Shown here: positions 17,491-25,860 of the stretch, piece by piece
How positions within the stretch are numbered: position 1 is the stretch's first letter
Layout of the letters: every line of letters starts with the position of its first letter
NCBI GenBank assembly: GCA_963820395.1
Contig: CAWGAE010000007.1
Location: 310,001 to 374,000, forward strand
Length of the DNA: 64,000 nucleotides
Direction of reading: 5' to 3'
Origin: DATFVJ01 sp963820395
GTDB lineage: Bacteria > Actinomycetota > Actinomycetes > Streptosporangiales > Streptosporangiaceae
Program-made: the position numbers and the translations under genes
The notes under the pieces: model-generated
Told to the model about the DNA's origin: nothing
Seen by the model: the letters and a program-made list of their open reading frames with translations, nothing else
The model's database searches: none

Positions 17491-17880
17491 GCTCAGCTCC
17501 TTGCCACTGTATTGCGTCTGTATCGGTCAGCCGACGTATCCGGTAATGTCCTGTTAACAGGGTACAGTAAACACGTCACGAACTGGTATTCTGGTACTCA
17601 GCGTGCCCTAATAACCTTCGGCCGTCCGGCCGGGCACTCCGTGAACAGTTAGCCGTGCGCGGTGCCGAAGACCCTGGAACGCCGAGTTACTACCGATAGT
17701 GCGTGCCGACCGTGCAAAACCGTATGTTTTCCCAGTGTAGAGAAGGTTTCCGGGCTGGTGAGAGGCACCCGGTCCAGGCTGTTCACACCGTCGTTCCACC
17801 CGTTTAACGTGTGTCAGCCTGTCCTGCCCAGCCGCAGAATCCGTGCCGGATAAGGGAAGCCCTTACCGAAAGGAATTCAG
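17491..17880. promoter_or_regulatory. 390-bp divergent region with a 12-bp palindrome
   Basis: No gene is supported. The perfect palindrome CCTGTTAACAGG stands at 17550-17561, close to the start of the 17490 HTH gene. The region must also carry the promoter for the lysozyme-like gene at 17881, which has GAAAGGAATTCAG before its ATG. Confidence 0.5.
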
Positions 17881-18423
17881 ATGACTGTTGTCCCATCCTG
17901 CTATCCGGGTGCGACCCGGCTCGCTGCTGCTCTTCAGATCGCTGGGTTCAGCCCGGATCACGCCGCGTCCAACGTCGTCGACGTGACCGGTGCCGTATAC
18001 CCGTACAGCGAACTCCTCGTGGCGCTGGCGATCGGCGCGGCAGAGAGTTCGGGCAACGCGTGGGCGGTCGGCCCGCGGAATACCGACGGCTCGCACGACC
18101 GCGGCTTCCTGCAGATCAACGACAAGGCGCACGACGCAGAGCATCCTGACTGGTTTGTGTCCCCGTCGGTGACCAGCCTGAACTGGCAGAAGTACACCGA
18201 CAACTGCGTTATGGGTTTCGCGGTGTACGAGGAGGCGGGCGGGGTGTTCCACCCGTGGACCTGCTACAACACCGGCGCGTATCTCGGCTGGCACTACCAG
18301 GGTATCGGGCTGACCCGGCTCGGGTGGGCTCAGGCAGGGATTAACGGGCTGAACGCCAGGCTGCAGGCGGGGGCAGGCATAGACTACGTCGCCTCTATCA
18401 GGCTCGAAGCCTGGCAGGGTTGA
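17881..18423 (+). CDS. Lytic transglycosylase-like (lysozyme fold) protein, 180 aa
   Basis: Residues about 45-150 carry LLVALAIGAAESSGNAWAVG with a catalytic-type Glu in AAESSG, then HDRGFLQINDKAHD (the GxxQIN motif of SLT-type lysozymes) and WTCYNTGAYLGWHYQG near the end. This matches the goose-lysozyme/SLT fold of phage endolysins and conjugation-associated muramidases. No signal peptide is seen, so export would need a holin or another route. It cuts peptidoglycan for lysis or for passage of DNA. A good terminator follows. Family call is fairly sure; the exact bond cleaved is inferred. Confidence 0.78.
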   Translation: MTVVPSCYPGATRLAAALQIAGFSPDHAASNVVDVTGAVYPYSELLVALAIGAAESSGNAWAVGPRNTDGSHDRGFLQINDKAHDAEHPDWFVSPSVTSLNWQKYTDNCVMGFAVYEEAGGVFHPWTCYNTGAYLGWHYQGIGLTRLGWAQAGINGLNARLQAGAGIDYVASIRLEAWQG

Positions 18424-18457
18424 ACACCGCGGCTGTCGAACCTAAAAGCGGTGTTTT
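18423..18457 (+). terminator. Rho-independent terminator of the lysozyme-like gene
   Basis: AACACCGC (18423-18430) pairs with GCGGTGTT (18448-18455) followed by TT. It directly overlaps the stop codon region. Confidence 0.7.
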
Positions 18458-18570
18458 CCGGGGCAGACGGGAGGTGACCAACAGAGACACGTACTAAGAG
18501 ACCTACGGTCTAAAAGCGGTTTCGCGGGCCGGATGGGGCGTCCGAGGCCAGCACAAGAGAGAGACTACGT

Positions 18571-18663
18571 ATGAGTACCTCTACTAGCGATAAACCTTAC
18601 CTCTACGCTCCTTCGGACTCTCTGACCTGGGTGTTACAACCCCAGCCTCCTAAGCTACTATGA
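18571..18663 (+). CDS. Possible 30-aa peptide gene
   Basis: The frame is ATG 18571 to TGA 18663, Ser/Thr- and Pro-rich. It is the only frame of note in the 375-bp gap between the terminator and the recombinase. A CTAAAAGCGGT motif occurs twice just upstream (about 18442 and 18510). Weak support. Confidence 0.2.
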   Translation: MSTSTSDKPYLYAPSDSLTWVLQPQPPKLL

Positions 18664-18798
18664 CTACCAGGATGGGACTCACAACCTGGGCGGTCACGCA
18701 GTCGCTCCTCATTAGCGGTAATTAGCAGTGGCTTTTAGGGTAATAGCAGGCACCCATGTATTCGGCCTAATTGGCTGGAATTCCAGGGATTGGCTGTA

Positions 18799-19347
18799 TT
18801 AACCCTGTGCCTTGTTGCGCCTCGCCCAGGCTGCCTCGTACCCCCGAGGGTCACGCGGGGCCTTGTCCTTCGACCCGGGTTTCCGGCCCCCGACGGGGAG
18901 GCCTGCCGCACGCCGCTTAGCGATTCCAGCCTTGACCCGCTCACTCCTGCGGGCCGATTCCTGCTGCGCCATCCAGCCAGCGAACGCGACCAGGACGTCC
19001 TGCACCTCGGCCGACCCGTTCAGCCACGATTCCTGCACCGACACGACGGTGCACCCGCGCTCGCGGAACATCCTTATGATCCGGAGTGCGCCTTCGGCAC
19101 CGTCGCGGGTCAGCCGGTCCAGCGCCCACACGATGATCACGCTGAACTTCCCCTGCCAGGCGTCGTCGAGCGCCCGCTGGAGGGTCGTTTTGTAGACGCC
19201 GTTGCCGCCGTTCCACGCCGACTCTTCGAGTTCGTACGTCGTCGTAATCTCGTGCCCGTGGTGGGCCGCGAACCGTTCCAGCGCGGGGAGCTGGTTCGAC
19301 TCGTCCTGCTCGGTGGTCGATACCCTGAGCCAAATTGCTGCCTTCAT
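18799..19347 (-). CDS. Small serine recombinase (resolvase/invertase), 182 aa
   Basis: GAGGGGG precedes ATG 19347. The catalytic domain runs KAAIWLRVSTTEQDESNQLP, with the Ser nucleophile in RVSTTEQ, then FSVIIVWALDRLTRDGAEGA and AFAGWMAQQESARRSERVKA. This is the resolvase signature including the E helix. The C-terminal part KRRAAGLPVGGRKPGSKDK is a short DNA-binding tail with an HTH-like remnant. It is shorter than large integrases, so it fits a resolvase or invertase. Repeats on its 5' side (19734-19860) may be its sites. Confidence 0.9.
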   Translation of the reverse strand: MKAAIWLRVSTTEQDESNQLPALERFAAHHGHEITTTYELEESAWNGGNGVYKTTLQRALDDAWQGKFSVIIVWALDRLTRDGAEGALRIIRMFRERGCTVVSVQESWLNGSAEVQDVLVAFAGWMAQQESARRSERVKAGIAKRRAAGLPVGGRKPGSKDKAPRDPRGYEAAWARRNKAQG

Positions 19348-20091
19348 GATTCCCCCTCATCCCCAGTTTAGCCGTGAACTAGAGCAACCTCCAGTAGTCT
19401 GGCGCGCTTTAATCGGGGAGATCATCGGGGTTACGTTTGCGCAGGTCAGGGGCTTGTGAGGTGCTAATTAAACTACGCACCTACTGGATCCCGAAGGGAG
19501 TCTAGTTCACGGCCCGCATACCGGACATAACGGCCCTGAACTGGTCGGGGCTAGGATTCCGCGCCCCAGGCTGGTTGGCCAGGGAGGGTGACTACACCAG
19601 CGAGGGCCCATACTGCAGGCCAAATCCTTAAATCTCTAATCGTATTGGCTGTATTAGACTGCCTCTAATTGCCCTAATTCGAAGGCACCCCCATGGTTAA
19701 GTGGGTTTTGGGGCAGAACGGGCAGGCCAGTGTTCGCGATTACGTGTAACCACCATTAGGCAGACAGTGGCGTTTTCGAAGAGTGACCGGGTAGTCGCGA
19801 TTACACCTCTGCGGTTACGCAGACAGTGGCTACTCCTCGTCTTCTATCGTACTGTCTGCCACTCCATCCCTCCATCGGCCGCGAATCTATACGTCGTCTC
19901 TTACTAGCGGTCCTTTACTAGCTGTCTTGTATCTCCCAGCCTCCATCTCGGCGCGGAATATCTCCCTCTCCGCTTCGGCCGCAGTATTTCGGCTTAATTG
20001 ACGGAACCGTACTCCCAAGCATATCCTTCGTAGACACCCAGGAATCCCCGCATCCGGCGCGAATTCCGGCGGCCTGAATAGGAGTTTGATC
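19348..20091. repeat. 744-bp gene-free region with direct and inverted repeats
   Basis: TCGCGATTAC occurs at 19734-19743 and 19795-19804. GCAGACAGTGGC ends units at 19771 and 19830 (60 bp apart), and ACTGTCTGCC (19851-19860) is the inverted copy. This looks like a roughly 60-bp imperfect tandem repeat plus an inverted half. TTGGCTGTATTA also occurs at 18790 and 19645 around the recombinase. Candidate res or crossover sites; no gene is supported. Confidence 0.6.
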
Positions 20092-20778
20092 ATGACAGTA
20101 AGCAAGAAACCCTCCCCGCCTGGCCGCGATAACTGCGTCGCGTGCCTTCAGCCGACCGGCACCGGGCTGGCGCTGCGCGGCACGGCCGAGTGGCACATCG
20201 CCGTACTCCTGCGGTGGGGGATCCGCCAGGATCAGACGGTGTGGATGCTCTGTGACCGCCAAGGGACCCCTCATAACGGCGGTGTCCCTCGCGGCGTGCT
20301 GGAGATCGCATACCGGGTGTGTGAGACGTGCGCGGCGAAGGCGGGCCCCGGTATGCGGCCGGGTTTCGCCGGGGGAGGATCGCGCGTGGGAATCCCCTGC
20401 TTCGCGGCCCCGGCTGGCAGGCTCGCCCGCGCGCTGACGGAAAACGCGGAGACCGAGGTCATCGAGCTGGCCGGGGTGCCGTTCGCGACGCTCGTCACCA
20501 CCCCTGAGGACCGGTTCCTGGTACCGCCGATCGTGCTCGGCCTGGCGGGCGAGGTCATCGAGGGCAGGGACGTCCTACAGGTGATCGTGGATCTTGGGGA
20601 ACGTGACCCGGACTTCAAGGGCATGGAGCTGCCCCAGGTCCTCGACGCCGGTCCCGCCGTACTAGCCGAGGTCGACCGCAAGCTGGCGGGGCTCAGCCAG
20701 CGCATGGGCGTGCCGGTCTGGTCGTCCGAGTGCGAGTTGGGCGAGCTGCCGCCCTTCGAGTTAGCCATCATGCATTGA
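20092..20778 (+). CDS. Hypothetical protein with N-terminal CxxC, 228 aa
   Basis: It starts at ATG 20092 after GGAGTTTGATC. It has CVACLQPTGTGLALRGTAEW and CETCAAKAGPG, a possible zinc pair near residues 18-21 and 79-82, followed by a long alpha/beta part (ETEVIELAGVPFATLVTTPE). Not recognised. It opens a run of small genes that share almost the same ribosome-site sequence. Confidence 0.5.
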   Translation: MTVSKKPSPPGRDNCVACLQPTGTGLALRGTAEWHIAVLLRWGIRQDQTVWMLCDRQGTPHNGGVPRGVLEIAYRVCETCAAKAGPGMRPGFAGGGSRVGIPCFAAPAGRLARALTENAETEVIELAGVPFATLVTTPEDRFLVPPIVLGLAGEVIEGRDVLQVIVDLGERDPDFKGMELPQVLDAGPAVLAEVDRKLAGLSQRMGVPVWSSECELGELPPFELAIMH

Positions 20779-20826
20779 TCGAAGCGGGTGCCGGGACGGA
20801 ATTCCCGGGCAGAATAGGAGACGATC

Positions 20827-21105
20827 ATGGCGAAGTATGCTCCGGAAATCGAGGCGTGCCCGGACCACCAGGAAGATTTCAGCCCGACCTGCCAGGAGTG
20901 CTTTGTCGTCATCGACGGCAGGCCGGTGGAGAACGACGTCATTCTCATCCTGGCCCGTGAATTCGGGAAAGACGGCTTCCCGGTGTGGGCGCTGAAACTC
21001 AAGCCGGACCTGATCCGCGAGGCCGCAGTCCGGGCGGAGGCGACGGGCGAGCCGCTGGAGCGGGCGTGGCAGGAGCTGGCGGTGGCCGACGACAGGTGGG
21101 CATAG
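20827..21105 (+). CDS. Hypothetical protein, 92 aa
   Basis: It follows AGGAGACGATC. The N-terminus EACPDHQEDFSPTCQECFVV may bind zinc, and the rest is acidic and helical (LIREAAVRAEATGEPLERAW). Unknown. Confidence 0.5.
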   Translation: MAKYAPEIEACPDHQEDFSPTCQECFVVIDGRPVENDVILILAREFGKDGFPVWALKLKPDLIREAAVRAEATGEPLERAWQELAVADDRWA

Positions 21106-21114
21106 GAGACGATC

Positions 21115-21297
21115 ATGTACGTGCACGGTGAAGTGAGCCTGATCGATCGCGGCGTACGCGAGAACATCGAATTGAAGCCCGCCGAGGGGGAGTCGGTGGA
21201 TGGCCGTCCCGCCGCCCGGGAACTCGGGTGGTCGCTCACGACCGAGCCCCGGGCACGTGACCGCGATCGGGCTGCACCGGACGGCTGGTTCCGATGA
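21115..21297 (+). CDS. Hypothetical protein, 60 aa
   Basis: Same AGGAGACGATC leader as the gene before. The product begins MYVHGEVSLIDRGVRENIEL. The frame may be shifted near 21200, where another frame takes over (21200-21472, VGGKTAFEFTGSDAAVTRAL), so this could be one gene with an indel. Confidence 0.4.
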   Translation: MYVHGEVSLIDRGVRENIELKPAEGESVDGRPAARELGWSLTTEPRARDRDRAAPDGWFR

Positions 21298-21472
21298 CAC
21301 CTGGATGTGGGTGTCGGTCGGCGGGAAGACGGCGTTCGAATTTACCGGCAGCGACGCGGCGGTCACGCGGGCGCTGACCGATACCTTCGGCCTGCTTCAG
21401 GATGTGGTGACATCGCCATGGCGGCGGAGATGCTCAGGGCAGCGATCCCAGACCCAGGCTTCACGGTCGTAG
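21200..21472 (+). CDS. Hypothetical protein, 90 aa, overlapping
   Basis: The ATG follows GGGGGAGTCGGTGG. The middle, TWMWVSVGGKTAFEFTGSDA, looks like a real protein core, while both ends do not. It may be the true continuation of the 21115 gene. Confidence 0.35.
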   Translation: MAVPPPGNSGGRSRPSPGHVTAIGLHRTAGSDDTWMWVSVGGKTAFEFTGSDAAVTRALTDTFGLLQDVVTSPWRRRCSGQRSQTQASRS

Positions 21473-21501
21473 AGGTAGCCAGGCCGGAGGAGTCAGAATG
21501 A
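21418..21501 (+). CDS. Short ORF, 27 aa, coupled to the next gene
   Basis: The product MAAEMLRAAIPDPGFTVVEV plus seven residues ends in an ATGA overlap with the tandem winged-helix gene. It may be a leader. Confidence 0.3.
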   Translation: MAAEMLRAAIPDPGFTVVEVARPEESE

Positions 21502-22190
21502 GCGCCCGTGTCCGCGGGTGGCGGTGCAACGCGATCCGCGCCAAGCTGCGCCGCCAGGCGCTGACGGCCGACGACCTCGCCGCCCGGCTCGACGATAAGA
21601 GGGCGAGTGTCCTGGGAGCGCTCCAGGACCTTGCGGGGCTGGGGCAGGTCACGTGCCACCGCGACGACGGGACGTGGTCGGTTACGCAGGCCGGTCGGGA
21701 CTTCGACGAGGATACCACTCCCGGCGGTACGGGACCTCCGCCGAAGGTCCGTGGGACGAGCCGCCTCCGTGGGATGAGTCACCTCCGTGAGAAGCCGTAC
21801 CGGCTCGCCCGGGAAGAGCTGCGCCGGGCGGCGCTGACCGAGGACGACCTCGCCTGCCTGCTCGGTGCCAGCGAGGGGCTGGTCCTGAAGACGCTCAGTA
21901 TCCTCGTGGACGTCGGCCACGTCGAGGAGCGCGCCGACGGGATGTGGGAGATCACCGACGCCGGTGCGGAGTTCGCCGAGGCGAAGCCGCCACCGCAGGG
22001 GCGCGTCAGGTTCGGTCCCTGGCACCCCCCCGACACCTGCCTCGGTGCGGGCGGCCCGCCGGGCTCGCCGGGAGAGGCGCACTCGCTATGCCGACGAAGG
22101 GCACTAAGCGGTCTGGTGTACCGTCCCGGCCGTCCTAGCCTGCGTACGTCGATCTCAGCCGCTAGAGAGGGCGTCCTACCGCGGCCGTAG
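21498..22190 (+). CDS. Tandem winged-helix DNA-binding protein, 230 aa
   Basis: Two clear repeats of one winged-helix unit. The first spans residues about 16-72 (LRRQALTADDLAARLDDKRA, GQVTCHRDDGTWSVTQAGRD). The second spans about 106-162 (LRRAALTEDDLACLLGASEG, GHVEERADGMWEITDAGAEF). Each has helix-turn-helix plus a wing ending in W-x-(V/I)-T. The C-terminal 65 residues are Pro/Arg-rich and probably unstructured. Two DNA-binding units on one chain suggest binding to a repeated or long operator. Function otherwise unknown. Confidence 0.65.
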   Translation: MSARVRGWRCNAIRAKLRRQALTADDLAARLDDKRASVLGALQDLAGLGQVTCHRDDGTWSVTQAGRDFDEDTTPGGTGPPPKVRGTSRLRGMSHLREKPYRLAREELRRAALTEDDLACLLGASEGLVLKTLSILVDVGHVEERADGMWEITDAGAEFAEAKPPPQGRVRFGPWHPPDTCLGAGGPPGSPGEAHSLCRRRALSGLVYRPGRPSLRTSISAAREGVLPRP

Positions 22191-22614
22191 TCAGCTTCCT
22201 GTGATCCAGTACTGCTGCATCCTGGCAACGGCTTGGTCCTTACTCATCGCTGCCACCTCAGCCTCACTGAGGTGAACACGGGTAAGGAGCTGATGTACCA
22301 GGTTGGCAGGCAGCGCCCCGGGGGGCGGCTTGTGGATCAGCGACCCTGGTTACACACCGTGCGGCGAGGGTGGTGAGTGACCGTGGCCCACGAATTCAGG
22401 CGTTTGCGTCTCGATCATGTGAGTTTCCGTATTTTCAGGACGGAATGACGGGCGCGGCCTGGTCGCCCGGAGTATCCTCCCGCCATGCCGTGACTGGACA
22501 TTCCAGCGACGTGGACGTTTGTCAGCATGCGCGCGGCGTTAGAGGCGGCCGAATCGCTGATCGCAGGGCGGCAAGAAGCTGCCGCCCACCTGCCCGCCGC
22601 CAGAGGATGAAGTA
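22191..22614. other. 424 bp, only a minus-strand coding-like remnant
   Basis: On the minus strand (about 22340-22191) a frame reads LIHKPPPGALPANLVHQLLT, then KDQAVARMQQYWITGS and a stop. It looks like the end of a real protein but has no start. Nothing else is supported. Confidence 0.35.
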
Positions 22615-22881
22615 ATGACGTCCCATTCCCCACCGCCCCGCCCGCTGCCACCTCCACCTGGGCCGTCGGCACCACCGCCCGGCCCGCTGCCCGATCGTGA
22701 CGCGCTAATGCTGGCCTATGCGCGGGAAACGTGCCTGTGGATCAGGTTCATCGGGATCATCGTCGCGGTGTCCGTGGTCGCGGAAATCGTGCTCGGGATC
22801 ATCGTGGCGAACCAGGTCGAACGCAACGCGAATACGGGCAGCAGCACGTGCCAGTCGCAGGGCGGGACGCTCCCATGTTGA
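22615..22881 (+). CDS. Proline-rich single-pass membrane protein, 88 aa
   Basis: The N-terminus is proline-rich (PPPRPLPPPPGPSAPPPGPL). One membrane segment (FIGIIVAVSVVAEIVLGIIVA) follows, then a short outside tail ending SSTCQSQGGTLPC. The tail peptide SSTCQSQGGT returns at the end of the next gene. It overlaps that gene by 7 bp (ATGTTGA). Probably a membrane partner of the lipoprotein. Confidence 0.65.
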   Translation: MTSHSPPPRPLPPPPGPSAPPPGPLPDRDALMLAYARETCLWIRFIGIIVAVSVVAEIVLGIIVANQVERNANTGSSTCQSQGGTLPC

Positions 22882-23342
22882 CGACCGGCCGTGGCCTCGG
22901 TGCCGCAGTCCTCGCGGTGATCTTGGCGTTAGTGGCAGCCTGCGGCGGCAGCGCACCGGCCGCACCGTCCGCGTGGGCACTTGCCGCGAAGATCCCCGGC
23001 TGTACAGCAGTCAAGAAATTCCCGTGGGAGCCTGGCCTCCTTCCGGGGCAGGGCACCGACCCGGCCGCCCAGGACGTCATGTGCAATCTGCCCGACGGGC
23101 AGCAGGCAAACATCGCCACGTTCACGTCGGCCGCCGCGAAGCAAAAGTGGCTCAACTTTGAAGCCGGGCAGACCGGTGAGTGGGGTGATTGCTGCGCGGC
23201 CGGACCGCTGTGGGCGGCCGATAGTGGCGTCAGAGGATCAGACGCAGACCTGCGGTATATCGTCAGCGCGCTCGGCGGGTCGGTAATGCAGGTGCCGTCA
23301 AGCACGTGCCAGTCGCAGGGCGGGACCGTCCAGGGCTGTTAA
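22875..23342 (+). CDS. Lipoprotein, 155 aa
   Basis: A lipoprotein signal peptide: TTGRGLGAAVLAVILALVAAC with the acylated Cys in the LVAAC lipobox. The mature protein has several Cys (PGCTAVKKF, VMCNLPDG, GDCCAAGP) and ends SSTCQSQGGTVQGC. A related lipoprotein lies at 56226 in the type VII cassette (shared pattern NLPDGQQ / IPDGQQVNIA). It would sit on the outer face of the membrane. Function unknown. Confidence 0.75.
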   Translation: MLTTGRGLGAAVLAVILALVAACGGSAPAAPSAWALAAKIPGCTAVKKFPWEPGLLPGQGTDPAAQDVMCNLPDGQQANIATFTSAAAKQKWLNFEAGQTGEWGDCCAAGPLWAADSGVRGSDADLRYIVSALGGSVMQVPSSTCQSQGGTVQGC

Positions 23343-23473
23343 AGCCACCAGAGCCACGGGCGGCAGTGTGGCATCGTGCCCGTGGCTGCGGCAAGTAGCG
23401 CAGCCACGATGAGTGTGACTTTCCAGGCTGGGCGGGGGCACGGTGCTCGGCATGCGCGCGGTCCACCGACACC

Positions 23474-23710
23474 GTGGCCGCGCTCCTCGGCGGGCCTGAG
23501 TGGTTGATCGAGACCATGATGGCCCTCGGCGACGACCGCCTTACCGCCACCGACGTCATGCTGGCAGCCTGTGAGAAAGCTGGCTGCGTGCCGATCGTGA
23601 GCTTCCCCGGTGGAACCGCGATGGACGAGGAGGAGGGCCCGGTGGCGGCGGTTCAGGCACTACGTCGTACACCACGTCTGCCGCTGATACGGATACGTGG
23701 GCTTCGGTAG
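23474..23710 (+). CDS. Hypothetical protein, 78 aa
   Basis: GTG start without a clear ribosome site. The product has PEWLIETMMALGDDRLTATD and AACEKAGCVPIVSFPGG. It may be a fragment, since the surrounding 23343-24096 sequence holds the end of the IS1380 remnant and no other gene. Confidence 0.3.
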   Translation: MAALLGGPEWLIETMMALGDDRLTATDVMLAACEKAGCVPIVSFPGGTAMDEEEGPVAAVQALRRTPRLPLIRIRGLR

Positions 23711-23893
23711 CAGCGAGTGTGTTCGGCACGACCGCAGACGCGGTGACCCAGAATGCGGAGATCTCAGCGTTGATGGCCTCGAACCCGTCAGATGTTGGTC
23801 GCGCGGATGGGGTCGATGATCCCTCCGCCCGCTGGTGCGGCTCTCACGGTTCCGCCAGTTCCGGCTACCGGATGGCCAAGCTAATTACCCCTT

Positions 23894-25210
23894 AGCCTCA
23901 ATCCACCGCCCGAATTCAGATGATCGCGTTGCGGGGCAATGGCCCAGTGGACGTGATCTTGAGGATGGCGGGGGACGTGGTTTTCTCGCCGCTCACCTTT
24001 CTGCGGCTTGTCCACGGTTTCTGATCGGGGATCTTGGCTGGCAGTTCGCCGGGTGGCCGCTGGGGCCGTGGGAATGCGTGACTGTGTCTGGGCTGGTCAG
24101 GCCGCGTGGGCGGGCGGGCCGCAGGCGGCCTCGAACAGGGTCATCCAGTGCTGCTCGCGGTGCCAGCCTTCGGGCAGGTGCAGGGTGATCTCGCCGCGGC
24201 CGTGGCGGGCGGTCCGGGCGGCGACGTTGATGAGGTCGCGGCGCAACGTGGCGCCGCGGGCCTTGGCGTAGGCGAGGCTGGCCAGGGATCCGGCGGCGCG
24301 CAGCACGTTGTGCGCGATGGCGGCGCAGGCGAGCCAGGTCGCGTTCGCGGGAAACGAGCCTGATGGCAGGTGCGCGAGGGGCCCGTCGGTCCAGTCGGCG
24401 AACAGCTGTTCGACCTGGGCGTGGTCGCGGTGGTGCTCTTCGGCCTGGATGGTCGCGAACGGGGAGTCGGTGAACACGGCGTGGTAGCGCCAGACGGGGA
24501 ACATCTCGTCCTGGCCCTGGGCGGCCGTGCGGTTGAGGTCTTTGACCCGGCGGACGATCAGCCGGGCGGTGATGGCCTGCCCCTTCTTCGAGGTGAAGGC
24601 GGTGTAGTGCGCCTCGGCCACCTCGGCGTCCGACACCCAGCAGCGCAGCTGGTCGTCCCAGATCGCCCGCGGATATCTGATTGGGGTCCAGGCATCCTCG
24701 CCGATGGCGGCGATCGCCGCCTTGACGGCCGGGTCCATCTTCGCCGTGACCGAAAAGCACGCCCCGGCCCGGCGGACCGCGCCGGTGAACGCCGCGGAGT
24801 AGAACGCCGAGTCGGCCCGCACCACGAGCGTCCCGGCGCATCCGGTGGCGCGGGCGGTAGTGACCGATTCGGTGGCGAAGGACGCGGCGCCCCGGGCCGA
24901 GCCCGCGTTGCCGCCGCGGAGCCTGGTGGCGGCGATCACCGGCGCAGCCAGCGGCGTGCTGATCGTGGCGGTCAGCGCGTTCAGCCCCCGCACCAGCAGG
25001 CTCTTGCCCTGGATCTTGGTATGGCCGAACGCCGCGCCCTGCTTCTTGCGGCCGTAGACACGTTTTTGCATCGAGTCGATATCCACGAACGCCACCACGT
25101 CCTTGCCGGGCAGCAACGGCGTGCGGCGGGCCAGGTCCGCCCGTGACACGAGATTCGGGTCATCAAACGATGCGTGAATCTTCGCCAGCCCGTGCAACAA
25201 TCGCACTTGC
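23894..25210 (-). mobile_element. IS1380-family element, truncated at its 5' side
   Basis: The right part with the 3' flank (23894-24130) is repeated, with small changes, at 56041-56289. That defines the common element end near AGCCTCAA at 23894. The left part, with the transposase N-terminus, is missing beyond about 25210. Confidence 0.75.
24097..25206 (-). pseudogene. IS1380-family transposase lacking the N-terminus
   Basis: 369 residues are open, from MRLLHGLAKIHASFDDPNLV to EAACGPPAHAA. Motifs: VVAFVDIDSMQKRVYGRKKQ (first Asp), GTLVVRADSAFYSAAFTGAV (second Asp), YHAVFTDS and HRDHAQVEQLFADWTDG (Glu region). Full family members are about 90 residues longer at the N-terminus. The frame upstream of 25206 turns into unrelated sequence, so the gene is truncated. 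DNA cleavage residues remain but the DNA-binding start is lost. Confidence 0.88.
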
Positions 25211-25519
25211 GAGGTGTCCTCTCCATCTGGGGAATGGAAGTGTTAGCAACTCCCATCGTCCCAGTTCAGAGGGCACCTTTCGCGTCGGCGCGCCCGGCAG
25301 AACCCTATTTACGCGGTGGATCGAGGCTTAGACCGAACGCCACCAAGCTTTCCCCCGTGAGCTTGGTGGCGTTCTCTTTCAATCAGAGTCGCTGCAGCGT
25401 ATTGGGCAGCCGCCTGGCACACCCATCTCATCTACTATTACCTTTTCGTCCGCGTGCTATGAGAAAATAGTCCTGTGTTGAAGTGTTCGCAGGAAGTCTT
25501 GAAAGGAAGTGACGGCCGC
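25207..25519. terminator. Gap with a strong terminator at 25335-25380
   Basis: GAACGCCACCAAGCT (25335-25349) and AGCTTGGTGGCGTTC (25360-25374) form a perfect 15-bp stem with a T-rich tail (TCTTTC). A strong terminator implies a gene just upstream on the plus strand, now lost or replaced by the IS1380 remnant. The remaining sequence is unassigned. Confidence 0.8.
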
Positions 25520-25720
25520 ATGACAGGAAAGGCCGACTACGAGGTGGAGATTCACCCCGTGGGTAAGGACGGACAGCCATGGTCGGGAACTGCGTGTTAT
25601 GGCTTAGGCTGCCGATGCAGCTCGTGCCGGGCGAGTTGGGCCGCCTACTCGAAGCTCTACAAGGCCAACAAGCGCGCCCAGGTCCTGGCCGAAGCCATGC
25701 AAAGCCGGGAAGGCGCGTAG
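25520..25720 (+). CDS. Small phage-type Cys-motif protein, 66 aa
   Basis: ATG 25520 is chosen; GTG 25475 is possible. The core CYGLGCRCSSCRASWAAYSK matches the HG-x-GCRC-x-C-x-AAY pattern of small proteins widespread in actinophages and their hosts. The Cys cluster probably binds zinc. It ends in an excellent terminator. Likely a nucleic-acid-binding early protein; exact role unknown. Confidence 0.65.
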   Translation: MTGKADYEVEIHPVGKDGQPWSGTACYGLGCRCSSCRASWAAYSKLYKANKRAQVLAEAMQSREGA

Positions 25721-25731
25721 GCGTGTAACGA

Positions 25732-25765
25732 AAACGTCCCAGAGGCGGCAACCTCGGGGACGTTT
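25732..25765 (+). terminator. Terminator with a two-step stem
   Basis: AAACGTCCC (25732-25740) pairs with GGGACGTTT (25757-25765), and GAGG pairs with CCTC inside. It separates the 66-aa gene from the phosphoesterase unit. Confidence 0.75.
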
Positions 25766-25788
25766 CAAGGAAGAGAAGAGAACATCTA

Positions 25789-25860
25789 ATGTCAACGACC
25801 TTTATCGTACCACGGACGACGAGCGTCTGGGTATTCGAGCCACGATTACCGACGTGGTGA
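25789..25860 (+). CDS. Upstream ORF, 23 aa, before the phosphoesterase
   Basis: The ATG follows GGAAGAGAAGAG and the frame ends at TGA 25860, overlapping the GTG start of the phosphoesterase gene. The downstream frame is also open here without a start, so either this is a coupling leader or an indel hides the true start. Confidence 0.3.
   Translation: MSTTFIVPRTTSVWVFEPRLPTW

Noticed and set aside
18424..18798. CTAAAAGCGGT repeats as an origin
   Set aside because: Only two copies, one of them part of the terminator stem.
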